Shown in pieces: positions 33,700-43,527 of a stretch of 64,000 nt of DNA (positions are counted from its first letter, which is position 1; every line of letters starts with the position of its first letter). A program made the position numbers and the translations under genes. This DNA comes from Bacillota bacterium. Its GTDB lineage: Bacteria > Bacillota > Clostridia > Acetivibrionales > DTU013. Below the pieces are notes generated by a model. It was not told the DNA's origin. It did not search any database and was given only the letters and a program-made list of their open reading frames with translations. The stretch is taken from NCBI GenBank assembly GCA_023426125.1, contig JAFABI010000032.1:1-64000 (forward strand), in the 5' to 3' direction.

Positions 33700-34674
33700 T
33701 CATTTTTTTACAATTGAGTCCACATTGTCTTCCTGGATACGGTAATAGCACTTTATATCCCATACGGCGCTTGTACCTTTTCTTTGAGCTGCCAGCCAAT
33801 TTAATGCTGCATTGTATATGATCTCATGTCCTCCGTTAAATATGGTAATCCTTGAATTACCGGATATTTTCCTGTAAACCGGCTGTTTTTTCCTATAGAA
33901 ATTATCTGCAAGCCCGCAATCGGATAAAGGTGCCGATTGTGTTTTATAAAATTCCCGTATCACATCTCCGGGTATTTTATCCATGTCGTCAGCTACCGCA
34001 TTAAACGCCTGCAGGGAATGATAAAACGGTACGCTCCCGCTTCTTCCGTCATTTACTCCGGCGTTGATGTCGATATTCAGCCCCTTTGCTATATAAAAGC
34101 AGCATGCCGGACTTCTTTCAAGGCACTCCTTTTGCAAAGTGATGTCCTTTTCCGGGGACCCGCCGATGGACTGTTCAATCATGGTAGTATACCCTAACCC
34201 CGCAGAGTTTGTGTCCTTCCACCATTGCAGGATATCATAGATGCCTACCCAGGCGGAAACACCGGCCCAGATATGGGGCAATTTTCCTGCTGCCAGCATA
34301 GCCATATGTCCGCCGCCCGAAGCACCGACCAAATAGATTCTGTCCGAATCGATTTTTTCTCGTTCCCTTATGTATTCTACGGCATCCGCTATATCCTGTA
34401 CCGCCCATTTTGAACCCATTGCTTTCGGTGTATTGTTCATTCCTCTAAAATCAGGATGGATCATAACCCAATTATTTTCAATACACCATTTTGCGTATAT
34501 GGTTTCATTTCCGGCACTGTCATAACCATAGCTCCAGGTATGCAATGCTACAAGCAAAGGTTTCATGGTGTTATCTTTTGAACTGTATGCCAGCATTTTT
34601 TGTGTGGTAAAATCCAACGTCGATTTATATTCTATTTCTTCCGTACCTTCCGGCCATTCATCCTTCCAATTCAT
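33700..34674 (-). CDS. Alpha/beta hydrolase, prolyl-oligopeptidase/acetyl-esterase type
   Basis: 324 residues from the ATG at 34674 behind TTGGAGGAAAA. The nucleophile elbow is GASGGGH (GxSxG, Ser near residue 123), an Asp is available in the VNDGRSG region, and the His is in IFNGGHE near the C-terminus. This gives a full catalytic triad in family order. HTWSYGYDSAGNE and HPDFRGMNNTPKAMGS are the oxyanion and cap-side motifs seen in peptidase S9-like esterases. There is no signal peptide, so it is cytoplasmic. It stands alone, with no operon partner. The substrate is unknown; a sugar-ester or peptide hydrolase is likely. Confidence 0.75.
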   Translation of the reverse strand: MNWKDEWPEGTEEIEYKSTLDFTTQKMLAYSSKDNTMKPLLVALHTWSYGYDSAGNETIYAKWCIENNWVMIHPDFRGMNNTPKAMGSKWAVQDIADAVEYIREREKIDSDRIYLVGASGGGHMAMLAAGKLPHIWAGVSAWVGIYDILQWWKDTNSAGLGYTTMIEQSIGGSPEKDITLQKECLERSPACCFYIAKGLNIDINAGVNDGRSGSVPFYHSLQAFNAVADDMDKIPGDVIREFYKTQSAPLSDCGLADNFYRKKQPVYRKISGNSRITIFNGGHEIIYNAALNWLAAQRKGTSAVWDIKCYYRIQEDNVDSIVKK

Positions 34675-34852
34675 TTTTTCCTCCAAATAATCTCATGCTT
34701 TTACAAAGTCTTTATGGTTTTGTTGCTGATAGTACACAATAAGTATATCACTATGAAATAGCTGGCTGCAATGATATACCTGAAACAGTTCATCTCCTTA
34801 AGACAACTAAAGAGATTATAACTATCACTAAAATGAATGCTATGAAAATATA

Positions 34853-35734
34853 TCAATTATTGCAGTTACTTCTGAATTGTGATGGGGTCAAACCTAAGAT
34901 TCGCTTAAAAACGGCGTTGAAATGCTTAAGGTCGCGGTAGCCTACGCTGGCAGCTATGTCGATGATCTTCATATCTGTTCCACGCATCAATTTACATGCC
35001 GACTCTATGCGCAGTTTCTGCACATATTCTTTGAAGGTGCAGCCCACCAGTGCTTTGAACTGCCGGCTGAACGTCGTGGGGCTGACAAAGGCCAACATGG
35101 ATAAGTCTTCAATTTTGAGCTGTTCTGTAAAATTTTCTTCAATATAATGCAAAATATTGTCAAAACCTTCGTGTCTCGGGCCAGGCTGTACAACCTCCAA
35201 CTTACCCGAGCTGCGGATGGCACGAAAAATGAGAATCAGCAGTTCAATCAAGCCTGCACGGATGACCTGTACATAGCCGAATTGCCGGCGGCTGTATTCA
35301 TCATGCATTTTTTCGCACAGGGCTGTGGCGGCCTGCAGAGCGTCAGCCTCCAGACGGACGCTCCAGTGGGTGGGCAACTTCCCCATAAAAAAGCTCTGCA
35401 GCAGGAAGTGACGCGTGATGTCAGAAAAATCACGGCTGTCCAGCAGCGCATAGTCGAAAAATGCCGGTGCAAATACCACGTTGTAAACGGTGAGGATATC
35501 ACCAGGACGGGTACGCAGCAAGTGTTCGGTATCGTAGTTTATAACAAAAATATCGCCACGCCCGATGGCATACTGATTGCCGGCAATACTGTGGCTCCCT
35601 GTCCCATCGGCAATAAAAGCAATTTCGATAAACTCATGCGCGTGGGGATATTGATCATCCGATTCGCTTACCACAACGCGGTTGACAAACACGTACTGCG
35701 TATTCAGGTAGTCTTTTTTTTGCAGATAATACAT
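34853..35734 (-). CDS. AraC-family transcriptional regulator
   Basis: 293 residues. The N-terminal cupin sensor includes YPHAHEFIEIAFIADGTGSH. The C-terminal ~100 residues hold two helix-turn-helix motifs (IEDLSMLAFVSPTTFSRQF and IIDIAASVGYRDLKHFNAVF) and end with GLTPSQFR, the AraC signature. It is divergent from the oxidoreductase/TIM-barrel pair starting at 35854, separated by ~120 bases, so it probably controls that pair in response to a sugar-type ligand. Confidence 0.88.
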   Translation of the reverse strand: MYYLQKKDYLNTQYVFVNRVVVSESDDQYPHAHEFIEIAFIADGTGSHSIAGNQYAIGRGDIFVINYDTEHLLRTRPGDILTVYNVVFAPAFFDYALLDSRDFSDITRHFLLQSFFMGKLPTHWSVRLEADALQAATALCEKMHDEYSRRQFGYVQVIRAGLIELLILIFRAIRSSGKLEVVQPGPRHEGFDNILHYIEENFTEQLKIEDLSMLAFVSPTTFSRQFKALVGCTFKEYVQKLRIESACKLMRGTDMKIIDIAASVGYRDLKHFNAVFKRILGLTPSQFRSNCNN

Positions 35735-35853
35735 TGTTGCAGATTCCCCCCATGATTTTGACCGGTTTACCCATAGATAGCCGATACAACTCCACTTATA
35801 ATTATGGTATCAGAATATTTTAAGACTTGCAACCGAAAGAGAGGAAGATAATT

Positions 35854-36873
35854 ATGGCACAAAAAATACGTATCGCCATTGTAGGTGCCGGAGGCATATC
35901 CGGGGTACATGCGTCTTCGTGGCAGGAGAGCGGTCTTGCAGAAATTGCTGCCGTCGTGGATACCAGTGAAGGTGTTCGGCAGGCGCGCGGCCAACAGTGG
36001 GGTGTGCCTGCCTTTGAAACCATCACCCAGGCCACGCGCGCGGTACCGTTGGATCTAGCGGATATATGTACGAGTGAGCATGTACACTACAGCACCTGTA
36101 TGGAGGCACTGGAGACCGGCCTGCCTGTGTTCAGTGAAAAGATAATGGCCGCCAGCCTGCCGGAAGGTCTTTCCATGCTGCGCCGGGCAAACGATCTGAG
36201 GCGTTGGACGGGCATAGATTACAATTATCATGCTTTCCCGGCACTGGAATTGCTGCACGAACTGGTTCACACAGGCAATGCGGGAGCCGTGCGCGTTTTC
36301 AATCTGAACACCCATTCATTTTGTTTCCACCATCTGCTGGAGGCCGTGCTCTGGATCTTTGGCCTGCCGGCACGGGTAAGCGCAGCCGGCACTGAGCGCG
36401 ACTGGCCGCAAGGCTTTTATCAAAGTTTTAAGATTTCAGAAGACTTGATCTATATCGCAGGCTCGGCGTTCTCCGGCCGGTTGGAATACGATAACGGCCT
36501 TGTGATCAACCTGACAGCCTCCTATCATCAATCGCTGAACTCACTGCCCTTCCACTACCTGGCGTTTTTCGACAATGGACAGGTTCTGCAAGCCAGTGGC
36601 CTTGACTGGGAGCACGAAATGGTCGGAAGGGTCAACTGGTTGCCTGACAAAGAAAATCTTGTCTGCGGCAGCGGTGAGCGCGGAAACGCTATGAGTTTCA
36701 AAAAGTCCATCGGGCAGGTGGCACAACGTTTCCTGCGCGGCGAACCGGCACCCTCTACTTGGAAGGACGGCTGGAACGTCATGGTGTTGGATTACTGCTT
36801 GCTGCTGGCCGGAAGAAACGCCGCGCCGGTCGACGTATCAACCGTCAAGCAAAGCCTGGAAGCTCAAGCATAA
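35854..36873 (+). CDS. Gfo/Idh/MocA-family NAD(P)-dependent oxidoreductase
   Basis: 339 residues from the ATG at 35854 behind AGAGGAAG. The Rossmann motif IAIVGAGGISGVHA opens the protein. The EKIMAAS segment aligns with the family's EKP motif, with P replaced by I, which is unusual. A C-terminal beta-sheet domain follows. Such enzymes oxidise or reduce sugars and inositols. Its neighbour at 36887 is a sugar-isomerase-like TIM barrel 13 bases downstream, and together they suggest a two-step sugar conversion controlled by the divergent AraC protein. Confidence 0.85.
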   Translation: MAQKIRIAIVGAGGISGVHASSWQESGLAEIAAVVDTSEGVRQARGQQWGVPAFETITQATRAVPLDLADICTSEHVHYSTCMEALETGLPVFSEKIMAASLPEGLSMLRRANDLRRWTGIDYNYHAFPALELLHELVHTGNAGAVRVFNLNTHSFCFHHLLEAVLWIFGLPARVSAAGTERDWPQGFYQSFKISEDLIYIAGSAFSGRLEYDNGLVINLTASYHQSLNSLPFHYLAFFDNGQVLQASGLDWEHEMVGRVNWLPDKENLVCGSGERGNAMSFKKSIGQVAQRFLRGEPAPSTWKDGWNVMVLDYCLLLAGRNAAPVDVSTVKQSLEAQA

Positions 36874-36886
36874 GGAGGATATATCC

Positions 36887-37672
36887 ATGCAAAAAAATCG
36901 TCTCGCTATTTCATCCCTTACCTGGAAGTCACAGCCCCTCGTCACCGCCGTGGAAAAGGCCGCCCATTCAGGCTTTGCCTGGGTGGATCTGGGAATCCTT
37001 AGCTGGTCACAGTTCGGCCCGCTGGATCTGATCGATTCATTCGACCAGCACATCCTGCCGGTCAAGGCGGCACTGGACAAGAATGGAGTACGTGTCAGCT
37101 CGTTGAACGCTGGGATAGAAAACTCTCCCAGAGACCCAGACGGCTTGTTGCAAGCCAAAGCGCTTTGTCGCGCAGCTCGCCTGCTGGACGCGGTGGCCGG
37201 CGTGACACTCTCACCCCCCGCATCCGGTCAAAGCATCCAAGACGCGGCCAAGGCTCTCATGCCACGCGTTTCTCTCTTTGCGGACGAAGGCGTGCAGTTG
37301 ATGGTAGAAACGCACATGCACTCCCTTACCGAAAGCCTCCCCGATACGATCATGCTGCTGAAGGCGGTACCCGGCCTGCAAATCACGCTGGATGCCAGCC
37401 ATTATCTGGTGCAGGGCTACCAGCCCGATGAAATCACCGCGCTGCTATCCCGAACAGGCCATGCCCATATTCGCGCTTGTGGCCGTGCGGGCTGGGATAC
37501 GATTGAAGTGGAGCCGGAGCAGTCCACGCCGCTGCTGTTCGAGTGGCTGCGGGCGATGGAGCAGGGCGGGTACAATGCGCTGTATGGCTTTGAGATGATC
37601 GAAGGCTTCCATGGCATCCCGGACGCGGAAGCCTCCACAATGCGCCTGCTTCAAAAGGTCATCACCATATAA
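36887..37672 (+). CDS. Sugar phosphate isomerase/epimerase-like TIM barrel protein
   Basis: 261 residues, with ATG preceded by AAGGAGGATATATCC. It has features of the xylose-isomerase-like/AP-endonuclease-2 TIM barrel: SSLNAGIENSP, the metal-ligand strand LMVETHMHSL, LQITLDASHY and HAHIRACGRAGWDT. Glu, Asp/His and His positions appropriate for a divalent metal site are present. It is translated right after the Gfo/Idh/MocA oxidoreductase. The specific sugar is unknown. Confidence 0.82.
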   Translation: MQKNRLAISSLTWKSQPLVTAVEKAAHSGFAWVDLGILSWSQFGPLDLIDSFDQHILPVKAALDKNGVRVSSLNAGIENSPRDPDGLLQAKALCRAARLLDAVAGVTLSPPASGQSIQDAAKALMPRVSLFADEGVQLMVETHMHSLTESLPDTIMLLKAVPGLQITLDASHYLVQGYQPDEITALLSRTGHAHIRACGRAGWDTIEVEPEQSTPLLFEWLRAMEQGGYNALYGFEMIEGFHGIPDAEASTMRLLQKVITI

Positions 37673-37733
37673 TTCCTTTACTATCGCTCATAATGACAAA
37701 AAAGCGGACAGATTTCAAATGCTTACCCTTTCT

Positions 37734-38609
37734 CTATGTGGGAGGCTGTTCAAAAAAATCTACAAACATCTTCCCCAACGGAGAAAGGTACCGGTTTTTC
37801 ATCCAGATCAGTGCAATCCGGGTCCTTAACTCTTCACACACAATGGCTTTGCATGTCAGTTCCGCGTTCCCCAGCATCAGGAGCGCGGATTCCGGGACGA
37901 TTCCAATGCCAAAGCCGGCGCGGGCCCATGAAAGAGTCGTTCTTGCGTCGTCATTTTTACAGCAGATAAAGGGAACGATGCCCTCATCCAGAAACACCTC
38001 ATGAATCAGCGCGTCAAAACGCCGATAGATAATCAGCGGCTGGTCCTTCAATTCCTCTAGAGTGACGCTGGTTTCCGATCCCCCGCAAAGGTAGTCTCCG
38101 GGCATCACCGCCATCATAGGCTCAAGCGGCGCGTAGCGGCATTCCACCTCATGATGCTTGAAGGGTGTGCGCACGATGCCAAGATCAATCACCCTTTTTT
38201 CCAGCATTTCAATGACTTCGAAGCTGTTGCCCTCATGGATCTCAAAGCGTACATCGGGATAGTTTTTTGTGAATTCCAGCATGTATCGGTTCGGCACTAC
38301 GCCGCCGGAAGACGAAATGGTGCCGATGGAAAGCGTGCCGGAAATCCCTTTTTCATAATGCCGGATTTCCCCGGCGGTGGAGGAGGCAAGCTCCAGTATT
38401 TGTTCCGCCCGCTTCTTCAGCAATTCTCCCGCCCCGGTCAGCTGAATTCCGCGGGGCTCGCGCCTGACCAGAGCTACGCCCAATTCCTTCTCCAGAAGGC
38501 TGAGCTGGTAGCTGAGCGGAGGCTGCGCAATATGCAGCTTTTGAGCTGCCGCCGTAATCTGCCCCTCCTCCGCGATGGCAAGAAAATACCTCAGTTGTTT
38601 TAAATCCAT
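37734..38609 (-). CDS. LysR-family transcriptional regulator
   Basis: 291 residues. The N-terminal winged helix-turn-helix is MDLKQLRYFLAIAEEGQITAAAQKL (family start), with QPPLSYQLSLLEKELG as recognition helix. The effector domain begins near residue 90 (GTLSIGTISSSGG). It is divergent from the ABC exporter pair starting at 38785; the ~175-base gap holds a catac-N7-gtatg inverted repeat that suits LysR binding. It probably regulates the exporter and itself. Confidence 0.88.
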   Translation of the reverse strand: MDLKQLRYFLAIAEEGQITAAAQKLHIAQPPLSYQLSLLEKELGVALVRREPRGIQLTGAGELLKKRAEQILELASSTAGEIRHYEKGISGTLSIGTISSSGGVVPNRYMLEFTKNYPDVRFEIHEGNSFEVIEMLEKRVIDLGIVRTPFKHHEVECRYAPLEPMMAVMPGDYLCGGSETSVTLEELKDQPLIIYRRFDALIHEVFLDEGIVPFICCKNDDARTTLSWARAGFGIGIVPESALLMLGNAELTCKAIVCEELRTRIALIWMKNRYLSPLGKMFVDFFEQPPT

Positions 38610-38676
38610 TTTATCCCCCTGTTTTATCTGCTATAAATCCTATTATACCTTAACCGGACAAGCATTCAAAGACTGG

Positions 38677-38693
38677 CATACTTTTTTTGTATG
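38677..38693. promoter_or_regulatory. Candidate LysR operator
   Basis: Perfect inverted repeat CATAC-TTTTTTT-GTATG between the divergent LysR and exporter genes, containing a T-N11-A pattern. It is the only clear dyad in the gap. Confidence 0.4.
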
Positions 38694-38784
38694 GCTTTTA
38701 TTAAATAACGGTATTTTTAATATAGCAAAAAAAGAGGTAGAATAAGTACTGGTGAAAATCTATTAAAATAAGGAAGGATTTTTT

Positions 38785-40521
38785 TTGCTAAAACTGGCTG
38801 TTTATTTAAGGAAATATAAAAAAGAGTGCATTCTCGGGCCGATCTTTAAATTTCTTGAGGTGGTTTTCGAATTGCTCCTGCCAACCATCATGGCACTGAT
38901 CATCAACGTGGGAGTGGCCGGACGGGACAGGGCTTATGTGTTGAAAATGGGTGGCTTGATGGTTTTGCTGGCGTGCTGCGGGTATGGTTGCGCATTTATC
39001 TGCCAGCGCTTTGCTTCGCGCGCTTCCCAGGGCTTCGGCACGGCTTTGCGCAATGCGGTCTTTGAGCGCATCCTATCCTTTACTTATGCACAATCCGACC
39101 GGTTCGGCGCGCCCACGCTGACCAACCGCATTACCAACGACATTAACCAGCTCCAGCTGTGGGTGGCAATGATGATCCGCCTGGTTTCCCGTGCGCCGTT
39201 TATCTGTATCGGTGCGATCCTGATGTCCTTCCTGCTGGATTTCAGACTGGCGCTTATTCTGCTTGCGTCCACTCCGGTCCTGGCCGGCATCATCTTTTTT
39301 ATCACCAAAAACGCCGCACCGCTCTACCGCGGCTACCAGAAACGGCTGGACCGGCTCGCGGCCGTCCTGAGTGAAAATCTCTCGGGTGTGCGCGTTATCC
39401 GCGCCTTTTCCAAGATCCGGGAGGAAACCGGGCGGTTCGGCAAGACTAACGACGAGCTAATGGAGAGCGGCCTTGCCGTCGGCCGGCTGTCGTCCTTCTT
39501 TAACCCGCTGACCTCGCTGGTGGTCAATATCGTCGTCATCCTTATCCTCTGGGCCGGCAGCCTGCATATCGACGCCGGACGGCTGTCCCAGGGGCAGATC
39601 ATCGCGTTTATCAATTATGTCAATCAGATTTTGGCTGCGCTGCTGGTGCTGTCCAACCTGATCATCCTGCTGACAAAATCCATGGCTTCCGCAGCGAGAA
39701 TTAATGAGATCCTGGATACGCCTCCCGGGATGGAGGATACACGAAGCGAAGCTCCTGGACTGCCTGACGTCTCTGCTCCCGCCGTTGACTTCGAGGACGT
39801 ATCCTTTGGATACAACCGGACCGGCGGATATGCGCTGGAGCATATCAACGTTTCGATTGAAAAAGGAGAAACCATCGGCGTTATCGGGGGAACAGGCTCG
39901 GGGAAATCCACTTTTATCAACCTGATCGCCCGCTTCTATGACGCATCCGAAGGGTGCATACGCGTAGATGGCATCCCGGTGCGGAAATACCCCTTAAGCG
40001 CGCTGCGAAAAAAGATCGGTCTGGTGCCGCAGCAGACCATGCTCTTTACCGGAACGGTGGCCGAAAACATCCGCTGGGGCAATACGGACGCGGATATTGA
40101 GGCCGTCCGCGCCGCTGCGGTAATGGCGCAGGCGGATGAATTCATCCGCGAACTTCCGCAAGGGTACGATTCCCCGGTCCGGCGCGGCGGGACGAACCTC
40201 TCCGGCGGGCAGCGCCAGCGCCTGGCCATCGCGCGCGCCCTTGCGGCAAAACCGGAGATTTTGATTCTGGACGACGCCACCAGCGCGCTGGACTTCGTGA
40301 CCGATGCGCGCCTGCGCCGGGCGATCCGGGAGAATAGCCGGACGCAAACGGTTCTGCTGGTTTCGCAGCGGGTCGGCGTTGTGAAAAGCGCGGACAGGAT
40401 TATTGTGCTGGAAGACGGAAGAGTCGAGGGAATCGGCACCCACGATGCGCTGTTGGAGACCTGCCAGGCATATCGGGAAATTTGCCTTTCCCAGATTTCC
40501 GGCGAGGAGGTTCAATCATGA
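38785..40521 (+). CDS. ABC exporter half-transporter with degenerate ATP site (subunit A)
   Basis: 578 residues from a TTG at 38785 with AAGGAAGGA upstream. Six membrane segments (about 1-310) precede the ATPase: Walker A GGTGSGKST, signature LSGGQRQRLAIARAL, Walker B ILILDDATSALD. The catalytic Glu after Walker B is Asp, the mark of the degenerate site in heterodimeric exporters such as TM287/288 and BmrCD. The partner at 40518 overlaps it by ATGA. It probably exports drugs, lipids or peptides; the substrate is not shown. LysR control is likely. Confidence 0.88.
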   Translation: MLKLAVYLRKYKKECILGPIFKFLEVVFELLLPTIMALIINVGVAGRDRAYVLKMGGLMVLLACCGYGCAFICQRFASRASQGFGTALRNAVFERILSFTYAQSDRFGAPTLTNRITNDINQLQLWVAMMIRLVSRAPFICIGAILMSFLLDFRLALILLASTPVLAGIIFFITKNAAPLYRGYQKRLDRLAAVLSENLSGVRVIRAFSKIREETGRFGKTNDELMESGLAVGRLSSFFNPLTSLVVNIVVILILWAGSLHIDAGRLSQGQIIAFINYVNQILAALLVLSNLIILLTKSMASAARINEILDTPPGMEDTRSEAPGLPDVSAPAVDFEDVSFGYNRTGGYALEHINVSIEKGETIGVIGGTGSGKSTFINLIARFYDASEGCIRVDGIPVRKYPLSALRKKIGLVPQQTMLFTGTVAENIRWGNTDADIEAVRAAAVMAQADEFIRELPQGYDSPVRRGGTNLSGGQRQRLAIARALAAKPEILILDDATSALDFVTDARLRRAIRENSRTQTVLLVSQRVGVVKSADRIIVLEDGRVEGIGTHDALLETCQAYREICLSQISGEEVQS

Positions 40522-42284
40522 GACATATGCTTTCTCGGCTTTTGCATTATCTAGGACGGTACAGGTATCTTTTCGTGCTTTGTGTGCTGAGCGCAGCTGC
40601 CAGCGTAACATGCACACTGCTCGCACCGCTTGTCATCGGGCAGGCCGTCGACAATATGATTACCGCCGGTCAGGTACACTTCCAACGCATTATCCATGCG
40701 TTGATTTTACTAATCATCATTTACATCGGCGGCAATTTCTTTTTATGGCTTTTAACCTTTCTGACCAACCGGATTTCCTACCGTGCGGTAAACCGGCTGC
40801 GAAGCGCCCTGTTTGAGCGGCTTGTAAAGCTTCCCCTAGGATTTTTTGACCAAAACGCCCGTGGAGATACCACCAGCCGCTTCATCAACGACGTCGATAC
40901 CATTTCAGATGGGCTGCTGCAGGGCCTCATGGCTTTTCTGCAGGGGATCGCCACCATCGCAGGCGCAGTTGTGTTCATGATGTATATCAATCCGGTCATG
41001 GCATCGGCGGTCGTACTTTCCGCCCCCGTGTCCTTTCTGGTGGGCCGGTTTATCACCACTCGCTCCCAACAGCTTTTCGCGGAGCAGGCAAAGTATTTGG
41101 GCCAGCTCAATGGCTTTGCGGAAGAGATGATCGAAGGTCAAAAAACCGTAAAGGCTTTCTGTTATGAATCGCACGCCCTGGAGCGCTTTAAGGAGATTAA
41201 CAGCCGGCTGTATGAAACCGGCTTTAAATCCCAATTTATTTCATCCCTCTCCAATCCGTCCACCAGGATTGTAAACAACATCGCGTATGCCGCCATCGGT
41301 GTGATCGGAGCCGTCAGCGCGATCTACGGAAAAATCTCCGTAGGCGATATCACAAGCTTTCTCATTTATGCCATTATTTTCGGGAAGCCTTTCAGCGATA
41401 TGACCGGTGTTCTGACCCAGATCCAGGCCGCAGCGGCATCCGCAAAGCGGGTATTCCATCTTCTCGACCTTGAAACAGAGACACCCGATGAAAAGGATGC
41501 GGTACAGCTGAAAAGCTGCGCAGGGCATGTGCAGTTCCGCGAGGTTTCCTTTGCCTATCAGCCCGGCCAAAGGCTAATCGAGAACTTTAACCTCGACATT
41601 GCCGCCGGCAGCAGAGTGGCCATCGTCGGACGGACGGGCGCCGGCAAGACGACGCTTGTAAATCTGCTGATGCGGTTCTACGATGTCAACAAGGGTGCGA
41701 TTCTCGTCGACGGCATCGATATCCGCGATCTGCCCCGCGACGTGCTCCGCGGTCAATTTGGCATGGTACTGCAGGAAACCTGGCTGTTTAACGGCAGCAT
41801 CCGGGATAATGTCGCCTACGGGAAGCCGGATGTCTCCTTTGAGGAAGTTGTCGAGGCCGCGAGGGCCGCGGGGGCGGATGGCTTTATCCGCCGGCTGGAA
41901 AACGGGTATGATACCATCATTTCCGCGGACGGGAACAACCTCTCCCAGGGGCAAAAGCAGCTTTTGACCATTGCGCGGGTCATGCTGGTCAATCCGACGA
42001 TGCTGATATTGGATGAAGCGACCAGCAACATCGATACCTCTACGGAAATGCGCATCCAGCGTGCCTTCGCCAGGCTCACGCAGGGCCGGACCAGCTTTGT
42101 GATCGCCCACAGGCTTTCCACCATCAAAAACGCCGACCTTATCCTCGTTCTGGACAAGGGACAGGTGGTAGAGAGCGGGACCCACCACCAATTGCTTGGT
42201 AAAAAAGGCCATTATGCACAGCTGTACAATAGCCAGTTTGCTGTAAACATAGACGACGATCCGGTATCTTCCGCAGCAACGTGA
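40518..42284 (+). CDS. ABC exporter half-transporter with canonical catalytic Glu (subunit B)
   Basis: 588 residues from the ATG at 40518, overlapping the upstream stop (ATGA); the longer frame begins inside subunit A. Six membrane segments precede Walker A GRTGAGKTT, signature LSQGQKQLLTIARVM and Walker B MLILDEATSNID with the proper Glu. The LSQGQ wording in place of LSGGQ matches the subunit that completes the degenerate site. With 38785 it forms a heterodimeric multidrug-type exporter. Confidence 0.88.
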   Translation: MRHMLSRLLHYLGRYRYLFVLCVLSAAASVTCTLLAPLVIGQAVDNMITAGQVHFQRIIHALILLIIIYIGGNFFLWLLTFLTNRISYRAVNRLRSALFERLVKLPLGFFDQNARGDTTSRFINDVDTISDGLLQGLMAFLQGIATIAGAVVFMMYINPVMASAVVLSAPVSFLVGRFITTRSQQLFAEQAKYLGQLNGFAEEMIEGQKTVKAFCYESHALERFKEINSRLYETGFKSQFISSLSNPSTRIVNNIAYAAIGVIGAVSAIYGKISVGDITSFLIYAIIFGKPFSDMTGVLTQIQAAAASAKRVFHLLDLETETPDEKDAVQLKSCAGHVQFREVSFAYQPGQRLIENFNLDIAAGSRVAIVGRTGAGKTTLVNLLMRFYDVNKGAILVDGIDIRDLPRDVLRGQFGMVLQETWLFNGSIRDNVAYGKPDVSFEEVVEAARAAGADGFIRRLENGYDTIISADGNNLSQGQKQLLTIARVMLVNPTMLILDEATSNIDTSTEMRIQRAFARLTQGRTSFVIAHRLSTIKNADLILVLDKGQVVESGTHHQLLGKKGHYAQLYNSQFAVNIDDDPVSSAAT

Positions 42285-42330
42285 AAAACAACGGAAACAC
42301 TCTTTTCAGCTAGCGTTTCCGTTGTTTGGC
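42283..42330. terminator. Bidirectional terminator between the exporter and CobW copy 2
   Basis: ACAACGGAAAC pairs with GTTTCCGTTGT. On the minus strand the stem is followed by TTTTTCACG, a better T-run than on the plus strand. It can end both convergent transcripts. Confidence 0.65.
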
Positions 42331-42393
42331 CGGCATTTCTTCTATAGCTTAATTGATTTTTTACTTCTTCGATCCGTAAAGGCTGACTATCCT

Positions 42394-43527
42394 TCAGGCA
42401 TAGGATTTCCGTCCGCTCCACGCTTTACGTCCATTCCCCTCACCCTTCCGCCTTACCGGCCTGCCGGATTTGACGCCTCCGGTTTCCATTCCTTCAACCA
42501 CGACTTTCCAGCTGGTGCACAGGTGTGCCAATTCCTGTTCTATCAGAAGTCCGAGGATATCCGTCTCCATATTGACGTATGCATTGACTGTTACACGGAC
42601 TCTTTGTGCTTTTGCTTCCATTTTCCTGTAAAAATCAACATCTTCCTCCAGCCCCGCCAGACTTGCTTTCGCCCAATCATTTCCCGAGGCCATATACAGC
42701 TTCAGATGTGCTATCTCACTTTTTCCGGCGGAAAACTTCTTTTTCAAGCGCGCCATGAAAAGCAATGCAAAAGAATTGAAATCCAGCTCTTTCGGACTAT
42801 GCAGGACGAAGGAATCATGAAAGCGGCCGAGCCGGTCTTCCGCTTTTCCATAAATCCCATGCTCCATATGGATAACGCCCATTTCAGGCTGTACATTTCC
42901 CAGGATGAACGGAAGGCACCTGGTTATGCCCTTGCCTTTTTTTGCAGAAATCGCAAAGATATTCGCCCCCTTAAAGGTTTTGCCGAGAAAGCCCAGGATT
43001 TCTTCCAATTCCTCCTTTTCCATCAAATCCGCTTTGTTGAGAAGGATAATATCCGCCTCTTCCAGTTGCTTGCGAAAAAGATCCTCGATCTCCTCCGGGA
43101 AGGGAAAATTCTCTTCCTGCAGCATCATTTTCTTTACTTTGCCGGGGTCTGCCACCACAAAAAGAGGGGCCAGCTCGAACCGCTTTGCATATGTTTTTTT
43201 CAGCGGACGGATGATAGAAGCAATCAGGCCTGTGCAACCGCCTGCAGGCTCTGCAAGAATGATATCGGGAAATTGGCTCTCTGAAATGGCCCCCACCGTT
43301 TCAACAAACTCAGGAAAATTGCGGCAAAAGCACCCTCCTTTCATCTCAAATACAGGCAGCCCTTCACTCCTGAGAAACTCGGTATCCACCAGCGGGCTTC
43401 CCTGATTATTGGTCACAATGCCAACTTTTTTTCCTCTCCGGGTGAGTTCTTTTACCAGTTCCAGAATGCAGGCGGTCTTCCCGGCCCCGAAAAAGCCCGC
43501 CACCATTGCTATTTTTATTTTTTGCAT
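42394..43527 (-). CDS. CobW/COG0523-family GTPase (copy 2) with altered metal motif
   Basis: 377 residues from the ATG at 43527 behind GGGAGGCAGGATT. Walker A AGFFGAGKTAC, ILAEPAGGC and LLNKAD are intact. The usual CxCC metal motif reads GGCFCR: the third Cys is Arg (codon CGC near 43323). Copy 1 at 11992 keeps CFCC. Metal affinity or specificity may differ. The C-terminal tail is very basic (GRPVRRKGEGNGRKAWSGRK). It lies downstream of riboswitch R7 and the Spo0E-like gene. A corrinoid-protein chaperone or metal-delivery role is inferred. Confidence 0.85.
   Translation of the reverse strand: MQKIKIAMVAGFFGAGKTACILELVKELTRRGKKVGIVTNNQGSPLVDTEFLRSEGLPVFEMKGGCFCRNFPEFVETVGAISESQFPDIILAEPAGGCTGLIASIIRPLKKTYAKRFELAPLFVVADPGKVKKMMLQEENFPFPEEIEDLFRKQLEEADIILLNKADLMEKEELEEILGFLGKTFKGANIFAISAKKGKGITRCLPFILGNVQPEMGVIHMEHGIYGKAEDRLGRFHDSFVLHSPKELDFNSFALLFMARLKKKFSAGKSEIAHLKLYMASGNDWAKASLAGLEEDVDFYRKMEAKAQRVRVTVNAYVNMETDILGLLIEQELAHLCTSWKVVVEGMETGGVKSGRPVRRKGEGNGRKAWSGRKSYA

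Noticed and set aside
41574..42212. 212-codon minus-strand frame over the exporter subunit B
   Set aside because: It lies opposite the Walker A to Walker B region of a well-supported ABC gene and has no motifs of its own.
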